DNA of 27,224 nt from JBPCPM01 sp050999155 (GTDB lineage: Bacteria; Actinomycetota; Thermoleophilia; Solirubrobacterales; 70-9): contig JBPCPM010000090.1 in the NCBI GenBank assembly GCA_050999155.1, positions 1 through 27,224 on the forward strand. The letters run 5' to 3'. Each line of letters opens with the position of its first letter. Position 1 is the stretch's first letter. The notes beneath the pieces are model-generated. The model was not told where the DNA came from. It saw nothing but the letters and a program-made list of their open reading frames with translations, and ran no database searches. Positions 7,162 through 13,522 of the stretch are shown here, in pieces. The translations under genes and the position numbers were made by a program.

Positions 7162-8490
7162 ATGGCCGAGCTCGTCACTCAATACGCACAGAGCGGCGAA
7201 CTCAGCATCGCCTACCAGCTGAGCGGCGACGGCCCGCTCGACCTCGTGTTCGTCTGCGGGTTCGTGTCTCACCAGGAAACGCTCTGGGAGCACCCCCGCC
7301 CCGCGCACTTCGCCCGGCGGATGGAGTCGTTCTCGCGTCTGTTGCGCTACGACAAACGCGGGCAGGGGCTATCCGACCGGCCGGCCAGTCCGCCCACCCT
7401 CGAGGAGAGCATGGACGACCTCCGCGCAGTGATGGACGCGGCCGGGATCGAGCGAGCCGCGCTGTTTGGGATCTCCGAGGGCGGGCCGCTGTGCCAGCTC
7501 TTCGCCGCAACCTACCCCGAACGCGTAAGGGCCATGGTTCTTTACGGCACGTTCGCACGATTCACGGAGGCGCCGGACTACGAGAGCGGGGTCCCGGCGG
7601 AAGCGCTGGAGCGGTTCGGCGAAGTCCTGGCCGACGACTGGGGCGGGCCCGCTGCGATCGATCTCTTTGCCCCGAGCCTGGCGGACGATTCCTCATTCCG
7701 GAGCTGGTGGGCCCGCCTGCTCCGCGCGGGCACGAGCCCACAGGGTGCTACGGCCCTCATGCGGCTCTACGCCACGCTCGACACGCGTGACGTGCTCCCC
7801 AGTATCCGCGTCCCCACCCTGGTCCTGCACAGGGAGGCCGACCTCTTGGTCGCGCCTGCTCAAGGCCGGTATCTGGCTGAGCACATACCGGAGGCGCGCT
7901 TCGTGCAGCTCGCGGGCAACGACCACCTCCTTTTCGCGGGCGATCAGGATGCGATCCTCGACGAGCTTGAGGAGTTCTTGACCGGCATCCGTCACGTGCC
8001 GGAGCCGAACCGCGTCCTCGCTACGGTGCTGTTCACCGACATCGTCTCTTCGACTGAGACCGCGGCGGAGCTTGGCGACAGGCGCTGGCGCGAGCTGCTC
8101 GAAAGCCACGACACGCTGGTTCGTCGCCAGCTCGAGCGGCACCGAGGCCGGCCGGTGAAGAGCCTCGGAGACGGATTCCTGGCTACCTTCGACGGCCCCG
8201 CTCGCGCGATTCAGTGCGCCAGGGAAATCAGCGACGAGGTGGCCAACCTGGATCTGGAGATCCGCGCCGGGCTGCACACGGGCGAGTGCGAGGCGATGGG
8301 CGACGATCTGGGGGGCCTAGCCGTACACATCGGGGCGCGGGTCGCCGCCAAGGCTGGGCCGAGCGAGGTGCTCGTATCAAGCACTGTCAAGGATCTGGTG
8401 GTGGGCTCCGCGATCGAGTTCGCCGAACGCGGCACGCACGAGCTGAAGGGCGTGCCGGGCGAGTGGAGACTGTACGCCGTCACCGCCTGA
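7162..8490 (+). CDS. Alpha/beta hydrolase fused to class III adenylate/guanylate cyclase domain
   Basis: A 442-residue two-domain protein. Residues about 1-278 form an alpha/beta hydrolase with a full triad: Ser105 in LFGISEGG, Asp227 in HREADLL and His255 in GNDHLLF. Residues about 284-442 form a class III nucleotide cyclase that should make cAMP or cGMP from the NTP. It has metal-binding Asp293 in VLFTDIVSST and Asp337 in KSLGDGFLATF, and the dimer/transition-state helix GLAVHIGARVAAKAG, where the arginine is kept but the canonical Asn is His. The fusion is known from mycobacteria and other actinobacteria, where the hydrolase part is thought to sense a ligand; that role is inference. ATG 7162 is preferred over GTG 7120 because the fold starts immediately (VTQYAQSGELSIAYQ). 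No membrane segment. It lies between repeat copies B and C. Confidence 0.9.
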   Translation: MAELVTQYAQSGELSIAYQLSGDGPLDLVFVCGFVSHQETLWEHPRPAHFARRMESFSRLLRYDKRGQGLSDRPASPPTLEESMDDLRAVMDAAGIERAALFGISEGGPLCQLFAATYPERVRAMVLYGTFARFTEAPDYESGVPAEALERFGEVLADDWGGPAAIDLFAPSLADDSSFRSWWARLLRAGTSPQGATALMRLYATLDTRDVLPSIRVPTLVLHREADLLVAPAQGRYLAEHIPEARFVQLAGNDHLLFAGDQDAILDELEEFLTGIRHVPEPNRVLATVLFTDIVSSTETAAELGDRRWRELLESHDTLVRRQLERHRGRPVKSLGDGFLATFDGPARAIQCAREISDEVANLDLEIRAGLHTGECEAMGDDLGGLAVHIGARVAAKAGPSEVLVSSTVKDLVVGSAIEFAERGTHELKGVPGEWRLYAVTA

Positions 8491-8543
8491 GCCGGGATCG
8501 AAGTCGAGCCCGTGGGTCGACTGCTCTGCGACCGACCTTTTGA

Positions 8544-8580
8544 GCAACCAACCGTAAGGTGGAGGACGGGACTCGAACCC
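8544..8580 (+). repeat. Direct repeat copy C, overlapping the tRNA-His 3' end
   Basis: GCAACCAACCGTAAGGT (8544-8560) matches the left 17 bp of copy A at 15 positions. It then runs into the tRNA-His acceptor and T-arm, ending ACTCGAACC where copies A and B end ATTCGAACC. The middle differs because here it is real tRNA sequence. This is the copy that ties the repeats to a tRNA gene. Confidence 0.5.
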
Positions 8581-8631
8581 GCGACCTCCCGGACCACAAC
8601 CGGGGGCTCTACCAACTGAGCTACCTCCACC
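8558..8631 (-). tRNA. tRNA-His (GTG anticodon)
   Basis: On the minus strand the sequence folds as a full cloverleaf. The acceptor GTGGAGG (8630-8624) pairs with CCTCCAC (8565-8559). The D-arm is GCTCAGTTGGTAGAGC, the anticodon arm is CCCGG-TTGTGGT-CCGGG with anticodon GTG, and the T-arm contains GGTTCGAACCC. The G at 8631 and C at 8558 extend the acceptor by the extra G-1:C73 pair that marks histidine tRNAs. No CCA is encoded; the flank reads CTTACGG. Confidence 0.96.
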
Positions 8632-8642
8632 GCGGGCCCGGG

Positions 8643-8648
8643 ATTGTA
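8643..8648 (-). promoter_or_regulatory. Probable -10 element of the tRNA-His promoter
   Basis: Reading the minus strand, TACAAT lies 12 bp before the first base of tRNA-His, in an otherwise strongly GC-rich stretch. No good -35 hexamer is found at the usual 17-bp spacing (the position reads GGCGGA). The distance to the mature 5' end implies a very short leader. Confidence 0.45.
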
Positions 8649-8712
8649 CGGGCGGGCGGGAACAATCCGCCTGCCCCGCGTCGGAGCTTGCCCCGTGGGC
8701 TAGGGTCGGAGC

Positions 8713-9642
8713 ATGGGTGAGGTCAGGATCGAGCAGCGCGACCGGGTCCTGATCGCCACCCTCGACAACCCGCCCCACGGGCTGTTCGACGCGGGCCTCG
8801 TGCAGGGACTGGAGGGGCTCGTCGAACGCGCTGATAGCGACGACGGGGTCGGAGCCGTCGTCCTGACGGGCGGCCACGCAAGCCGCTTCATCGCGCACTA
8901 CGACGTCGCCGAGATCCTCGGGGGGACCGACGGGCCCGAGATCGGGCGCCGTGGCGCCGCGGCGGCCGTGCGCACGGTCGGCGCCCTGCGCCGTGTTCCG
9001 GGCGCGGATCGTGCGCTGTCGAAGTCACCGGTCTCCGGCGTGGTGAACCTCGAGCGGTTCCACGCCCTGTTGCTCAAGATGAACCGCTCGGGCGCGGTGT
9101 TCGTCGCGGCACTGAACGGCTCGGCCATGGGCGGCGGCTGCGAGCTGGCGCTGGCCTGCGACCTGCGGCTGATGGCCGAAGGCGACCACCGGATCGGCCA
9201 GCCGGAGATCCTCCTCGGCTTTCCACCTGGCGGGGGCGGAACCCAGCGTCTCGCCCGCCTGCTCGGCCCCCGCCTGGCGCTGCGGCTCGTGTTGGAGGGA
9301 CAGGCCGTCAGTCCAGAGGAGGCGCTGGAGCTCGGGCTCGTCGATGAGCTCGCCGCGGCAGACACGCTGATCGAGCGGGCCGTGGCGGCGGCCGCCCACC
9401 TCGGCGCCCGGCCCAAGCACGCGGTCGCCGCCTGCAAACGGCTGATCTACGAAGCCGGCGAGCAACCACTCGCCTCCGGGCTGCAGGCTGAGCGCGCAGA
9501 GTTCCTGGCAGCGGCAGGGCACCCGGCGGCCGCCGAGGCCATGACCGCCTACCTCGACCGCTTCGAGCAGACCGGCGAGCTGCCGGCGTACGACCGCGAA
9601 GCGATGCAGCAGGCCGTGGACAAGGGGCGGTTCGGGGTCTGA
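8713..9642 (+). CDS. Enoyl-CoA hydratase/isomerase family protein (crotonase)
   Basis: A 309-residue crotonase-fold enzyme expected to act on acyl-CoA thioesters in fatty-acid or related breakdown. The first oxyanion strand is SRFIAHYDVAEIL (residues 57-69). The second is NGSAMGGGCELALACDLRLM (135-154) with Glu144. GQPEILLGFPPGGGGTQRLA (162-181) carries Glu165. Both glutamates used by enoyl-CoA hydratases are therefore present, so hydratase activity is plausible. The link between the two oxyanion strands is about 20-25 residues longer than in the typical enzyme and contains several Arg/Ala-rich turns. ATG 8713 follows the tRNA-His promoter region. Flanked by two minus-strand tRNA genes, it is likely monocistronic. 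Confidence 0.9.
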   Translation: MGEVRIEQRDRVLIATLDNPPHGLFDAGLVQGLEGLVERADSDDGVGAVVLTGGHASRFIAHYDVAEILGGTDGPEIGRRGAAAAVRTVGALRRVPGADRALSKSPVSGVVNLERFHALLLKMNRSGAVFVAALNGSAMGGGCELALACDLRLMAEGDHRIGQPEILLGFPPGGGGTQRLARLLGPRLALRLVLEGQAVSPEEALELGLVDELAAADTLIERAVAAAAHLGARPKHAVAACKRLIYEAGEQPLASGLQAERAEFLAAAGHPAAAEAMTAYLDRFEQTGELPAYDREAMQQAVDKGRFGV

Positions 9643-9688
9643 GCGGCCGTGTCGCGGGCGGTCATCGGCCCGCAACATCGCCAACCCA

Positions 9689-9762
9689 TGCCCCCGGCAG
9701 GACTCGAACCTGCGACCCGCTGCTTAGAAGGCAGCCGCTCTGTCCAGCTGAGCTACGGGGGC
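9689..9762 (-). tRNA. tRNA-Arg (TCT anticodon)
   Basis: On the minus strand the acceptor GCCCCCG (9762-9756) pairs with CGGGGGC (9696-9690), and discriminator A is at 9689. The D-arm is GCTCAGCTGGACAGAGC, the anticodon arm is GCTGC-CTTCTAA-GCAGC with anticodon TCT, and the T-arm contains GGTTCGAGTCC. The length is 74 nt. CCA is not encoded. Confidence 0.96.
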
Positions 9763-9863
9763 TCGTTTTCCGCGTCTGACTGTAGCCGGGGGCTCAGGCG
9801 ACTTCCCCCATTTCCAGCGGGTTACGGGGTCTCGGCGCTAACAATGTGAGCGAGTCGCTACGG

Positions 9864-9938
9864 TTCCGTCCTTCACGGAAGGAAGACTGGACGTGAGCGG
9901 GAGGGGCACCCGCGGGGTCCAGTGCCGATTGATCGGCA
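9864..9938 (+). promoter_or_regulatory. Structured 5' leader (three tandem hairpins) before the CAP gene
   Basis: Three compact stems follow one another upstream of the CAP-domain gene. Stem 1 is TTCCGT/ACGGAA (9864-9869, 9875-9880), which competes with TCCTTC/GAAGGA. Stem 2 is CTGGAC/GTCCAG (9887-9892, 9917-9922), enclosing GCGGG/CCCGC (9897-9901, 9909-9913). Stem 3 is TGCCGA/TCGGCA with a TTGA loop (9923-9938). The ribosome site GAGGAG (9952-9957) and TTG start follow directly. The arrangement suggests a cis-regulatory RNA. It matches no riboswitch consensus I can confirm; the c-di-AMP class was considered because it often controls actinobacterial wall proteins. Confidence 0.45.
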
Positions 9939-9965
9939 TTCCCAAGCTAACGAGGAGCGTTTTCG

Positions 9966-10568
9966 TTGATTCGACGCGCCACAGCGTGCCTGTCCCTGTC
10001 CATCGCCGTTGCGGCGGTCCTGACCCTTGGAGGTGGCCTCCCCGGGGGCCCGGCGGTTGAATCCGCCGGCGTCGCCGACGCGGCGACCGTCCAGGCGTCG
10101 GCGACCAGATGCCGCGGAGCTGACCGGCGGCCCGGAACCATGAGCCTGCGCACGGCGCGCAGCGCCATCGTCTGCCTTGTCAACCGCGAGCGGCGGGCGC
10201 GCGGACTGCGGGGACTGCGGACCGCACGGAGCCTGCAAACCGCGGCGCTAAACCACAGCTACGACATGCGTCGCCGCGGGTACTTCGCCCACCAGCGCAG
10301 CGGCGGACCCGCGCTGCGGACCCGAGTGCGGCGCACCGGTTACCCGTCGGGGTCGCGCAGCTGGAGGGCCCAGGAGAACCTGGCCATGGGTAGCCGCCGG
10401 CTCGGCACCCCGCGCCGGCTGGTGCGGGCCTGGATGAACAGCTCCAGCCACCGCAGGACCCTGCTCGACCCGGGCCTGCGTCACATCGGCCCCGGGTTGG
10501 TCTGGGGCCGGCCGGGCTCGAAGAGCTCGCGCTACTCGATGGTCACGCTGGACTTCGGCCGTCGCTAG
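9966..10568 (+). CDS. Secreted CAP-domain (SCP/PR-1-like) protein
   Basis: A 200-residue protein with an N-terminal export signal: MIRRATACLS then a hydrophobic run LSIAVAAVLTLGGG. A CAP domain spans about residues 60-199. CAP elements visible are VNRERRARGLRGL (72-84), NHSYDMRRRGYFAH (96-109, His97), WRAQENLA (133-140, Glu137) and AWMNSSSHRRTLLD (155-168, His162), which are the usual cavity His/Glu/His residues. Cys49 and Cys70 may form a disulfide outside the cell. Bacterial CAP proteins are extracytoplasmic, often wall-associated and of unsettled function. The start is TTG 9966, supported by GAGGAG eight bases upstream and by placement of the signal peptide. A structured leader precedes it and a strong hairpin follows. 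The CAP protein at 18138 is a close paralogue in layout. Confidence 0.88.
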   Translation: MIRRATACLSLSIAVAAVLTLGGGLPGGPAVESAGVADAATVQASATRCRGADRRPGTMSLRTARSAIVCLVNRERRARGLRGLRTARSLQTAALNHSYDMRRRGYFAHQRSGGPALRTRVRRTGYPSGSRSWRAQENLAMGSRRLGTPRRLVRAWMNSSSHRRTLLDPGLRHIGPGLVWGRPGSKSSRYSMVTLDFGRR

Positions 10569-10603
10569 GACGTACCCCGGCCGCGCTCGCGGCGGACCGC
10601 AGC

Positions 10604-10642
10604 ACAACCGGCCGGAGCCCTCCCGCGGCTCCGGCCGGTTGT
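10604..10642. terminator. Strong 16-bp hairpin terminator
   Basis: ACAACCGGCCGGAGCC (10604-10619) and its perfect complement (10627-10642) flank a 7-nt loop CTCCCGC. The plus strand then reads CGTTTGGGG, so the T-tract is poor; on the minus strand it is followed by GCTGCGG. It lies 36 bp after the CAP stop codon and 37 bp before trkA, and should insulate the two. Confidence 0.8.
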
Positions 10643-10679
10643 CGTTTGGGGATTCGAGCCCCCGGGGTAAGCTGGCCCG

Positions 10680-12014
10680 ATGCGGGTGATCGTCGTCGGG
10701 GCGGGGAGAGTCGGCCGGACGATCGCGTCCCGCCTTTCCGAAGAGGACGACGACGTCACGATCATCGACCGCCAGGCCAGTCGCTGCGAGCTGGTGACCG
10801 GCGCGGTCGACGCCTTCGTGCATCAGGGCAACGGCGCCAGCCCCACCTGCCTGCGCGAGATGGATGCTGGATCGGCCGGCCTCGTGGTCGGCGCCACCGC
10901 GTTCGACGAGGTCAATGTCTTGGCCGCGGGCGTGGCCAAGCGGCTGGGTGCCGAGCGTGTCGTGGCCCGGGTCCGCGGGGCCGGCTACCAGGAGCGCGAC
11001 GCCCGCTTCGTCCACGAGGAGTTCGACATCGACTTCATCGTCGACCCGTACCGGGCTGCCGCCGAGGACATCGCCGAAGCGATCCAGCTGCCCGGCGCCG
11101 TGCACGCCGAGACCTTCGCCGGCGGGAGCATCACCGTGGCGGAAGCGATCCTCTCGGACAGCTCGCCGCTGGCCAACACGACGATCAGCGACTACGACGC
11201 CCAGCACGAGCACCGGGTCATCGGCCTCTCGCGCGACGGAGACCCCCACATCGTCAACGGCGACGAGACGCTGAAGAGCGGGGACCGGATCGTGATTGCC
11301 GCTCCCACCGCGCACATCGGCGAGGCGGTGGCCGAGATCGCCGGTCGTTCCCGCCCGGCCGGCCAAGTCGCCATCTTCGGCGGCACGCCCCTCGCCGTGC
11401 ACCTCGCCGAGCGGCTGATCAAGAAGGGGCTCGAGATCACGCTCATGGAAAGCGACGCCGACCGGGCCCGCACCGTGGCCGAGCGGCTGCCCAAGGCTCG
11501 GGTCCTGGAAGCCACGGCTGACGAGCAGACGATCCGTGAGTACGGGATCGACACCTTCGGAGCCTTCGTGGCCTGCACCGACAACGAGCAGACCAACCTC
11601 GTGGCGGCCGTCCACGCGAAGAAGGACGGTGCGGGCTTGGCCGTCGCGGTCATCGAACGCGAGGATCTGCTGCCGCTCGTCGACGCACTGCACATCGACG
11701 GCGCGTTCTCGCCCAGGCTGATCGCAGCCGAGGCGATCCTCAAGTTCGCTCGCGGCCGCGAGGTCAAGGCCATGCACATGATGCCCAGCGGCTTCGAGAT
11801 GTTCGAGGTCACCGCTGACGAAGGCTCGGAAATCGTGGGCCGCGAGGTCAAGGGCGGCGACGGCCACCTCAAGGGCACGGTCATCGCCGCGTTGCTGCGC
11901 GACGGCGAGGTGATCGTTCCGCGCGAGTCCCAGACGATCAAGGCCGACGACTGTGTGCTGCTCGCCGGCGAGGAAGGAGCGGTCACCCGCGTCGAGCAGG
12001 CGTTCGCCGGGTGA
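10680..12014 (+). CDS. trkA: Trk system potassium-uptake regulatory subunit TrkA
   Basis: A 444-residue cytoplasmic gating subunit of the Trk potassium transporter. It has two tandem RCK units, each a Rossmann RCK_N followed by a smaller RCK_C. The first RCK_N has a standard NAD-binding loop VVGAGRVG (residues 5-12) and the acidic ribose-binding residue Asp30 in VTIID. The second, near residues 230-350, has IFGGTPLAVHLAERL in place of the loop, so its nucleotide site is degenerate. The second RCK_C ends the protein (GREVKGG through LLAGEEGAVTRVEQAF). Length and layout match the full two-unit TrkA type. Its TGA overlaps the GTG of trkH by four bases, so the subunits are translated together. 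The start is ATG 10680, just past the hairpin. Confidence 0.93.
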   Translation: MRVIVVGAGRVGRTIASRLSEEDDDVTIIDRQASRCELVTGAVDAFVHQGNGASPTCLREMDAGSAGLVVGATAFDEVNVLAAGVAKRLGAERVVARVRGAGYQERDARFVHEEFDIDFIVDPYRAAAEDIAEAIQLPGAVHAETFAGGSITVAEAILSDSSPLANTTISDYDAQHEHRVIGLSRDGDPHIVNGDETLKSGDRIVIAAPTAHIGEAVAEIAGRSRPAGQVAIFGGTPLAVHLAERLIKKGLEITLMESDADRARTVAERLPKARVLEATADEQTIREYGIDTFGAFVACTDNEQTNLVAAVHAKKDGAGLAVAVIEREDLLPLVDALHIDGAFSPRLIAAEAILKFARGREVKAMHMMPSGFEMFEVTADEGSEIVGREVKGGDGHLKGTVIAALLRDGEVIVPRESQTIKADDCVLLAGEEGAVTRVEQAFAG

Positions 12015-13498
12015 GCGCCAAAAAGCCGCCTCTGCTGCGCTTCCACTGGCGGCTGATCCTCCCCGTGGTCGGGGGGGCGGCGCTGGCCCTGGGTCTGGGG
12101 ATGCTGGTGTGTGCCGGCCTGGCCCTCGGCTACGGAGACGGCTCGGCCCTTGCCCTGGCCATCCCCGGGGTCGGCTCGATCCTTCTCGGCGGTGGCGGGC
12201 TGTACGCCGGACGCCATCTCGACGAGCTGCCGCTGCGCTCGCGCGACGGCTTTCTCGCGGTCACGCTTACCTGGGTCGTCGGGGCAGCCGTCAGCTCGCT
12301 GCCGTTCATCTTCCACGGCATGCTGCCGTCGTTCACCGATGCCTACTTCGAGGCGATGAGCGGGTTCACCACCACGGGCTCGACGATGCTCGACGTCATC
12401 GACGGTCAGCCCGAGGGGCTGATGATGTGGCGGCAGATGACCCAGTGGCTCGGCGGTATCGGCATCGTCGTGCTGGTCGTCGCCATCGCTCCGGCCACCG
12501 GCCTCGCCTCGCAGCGGATGTTCTACGCCGAGACCTCCGGGGTGACCGCCGACCGGCTCACCCCGAAGATCGCCGACACGGCCAAGATCCTCTGGGCCGT
12601 ATACGTGGGTCTGTCCGTGGCGGCCGTCATCGCCTTCCTCGCTGCGGGAATGGGCCTCTACGACGCGGTCGCGCATATGTTCACCACGCTGGCCACCGGC
12701 GGCTTCTCGCCCAAGGGGGGATCGATAGCCGATTTCGACTCGCTGGCCGTCGAGATCGCCGTGATCGTTTTCATGGCGCTGTCGGGGATCAACTTCGCGT
12801 TCTACTGGAAGGCCGTGACCGGCAAGGGGCTGTTCCCGCAGTTCGCCGAGGTCCGCGTGTATCTGTCGATCCTTGCTGTGGCCACCCTGGTGGTGGCCAC
12901 GAGCCTCGTCGTCTCCGACCACGTCAACTCCATCGGACAGGGCCTGCGCGAGAGCGCCTTCACGGTGACGAGCCTCATGACCACCACCGGCTACACCACC
13001 GCCGACTACGACGTCTGGAACGACTTCGTGCGCCTAGGGTTGATCATCCTCATGTTCGTCGGCGCCTGCGCGGGCTCGACCACGGGCGGGATGAAGGTGA
13101 TCCGCGTGGTGCTCCTCGCCAAGTCGGCCGCCCAGGAAGTGCGCCGCCAGCTCCAGCCCGCCCGCGTCTCGATCCTGCGCCTGGGGGGAAAGACTTTCGG
13201 GGACGGTGTGCGCGAGGGCCTGCTGGGCTTCTTTTTCATCTACGTGATGGTCTTCATCGTGGCGACCATGCTGCTGTTGGCCCTCGGGCTCGACATGATC
13301 TCGGCCTTCAGCGCCGTGGCCGCGACCCTCAACGTGATCGGCCCGGGCCTCGAGCAGGTGGGCGCCTCGGAGAGCTTCCAGGCCGTGCCCGACGCCGGGA
13401 AGTGGGTCCTGTCGGCCTGCATGCTGATCGGCCGACTCGAGGTCTTCACCGTCATCGCCCTTCTCGCGCCGTCGTTTTGGCGTCGCCGCGGCGCCTGA
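12011..13498 (+). CDS. trkH: Trk system potassium-uptake membrane subunit TrkH
   Basis: A 495-residue integral membrane pore subunit that brings K+ into the cell under control of TrkA. Four pseudo-repeated P-loops with selectivity-filter glycines are visible: FTTTGST (119-125), TLATGGFS (226-233), MTTTGYT (323-329) and NVIGPG (441-446). Two N-terminal helices (about 15-65) and helices flanking each P-loop complete the family's usual length. A GACAGSTTGGMKVIR segment (351-365) after the third repeat matches the family's intramembrane loop region. The GTG start at 12011 overlaps the trkA stop (GTGA). The stop lies only 24 bp from the convergent ABC permease stop, with no clear terminator between them. 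Confidence 0.95.
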   Translation: MSAKKPPLLRFHWRLILPVVGGAALALGLGMLVCAGLALGYGDGSALALAIPGVGSILLGGGGLYAGRHLDELPLRSRDGFLAVTLTWVVGAAVSSLPFIFHGMLPSFTDAYFEAMSGFTTTGSTMLDVIDGQPEGLMMWRQMTQWLGGIGIVVLVVAIAPATGLASQRMFYAETSGVTADRLTPKIADTAKILWAVYVGLSVAAVIAFLAAGMGLYDAVAHMFTTLATGGFSPKGGSIADFDSLAVEIAVIVFMALSGINFAFYWKAVTGKGLFPQFAEVRVYLSILAVATLVVATSLVVSDHVNSIGQGLRESAFTVTSLMTTTGYTTADYDVWNDFVRLGLIILMFVGACAGSTTGGMKVIRVVLLAKSAAQEVRRQLQPARVSILRLGGKTFGDGVREGLLGFFFIYVMVFIVATMLLLALGLDMISAFSAVAATLNVIGPGLEQVGASESFQAVPDAGKWVLSACMLIGRLEVFTVIALLAPSFWRRRGA

Positions 13499-13522
13499 GG
13501 CGCGCGCCGCCGGGCCCGGGGC

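Noticed and set aside
8558..9762. tRNA gene cluster or operon
   Set aside because: tRNA-His and tRNA-Arg are separated by a full plus-strand gene and are transcribed singly on the minus strand.
9760..9965. Cyclic-di-AMP (ydaO) riboswitch before the CAP gene
   Set aside because: The 3' AGCTAAC and the gene context are suggestive, but the conserved GGGGTGAAT-type and CCGACAGCTAAC boxes are absent or broken, so I left the leader unnamed.
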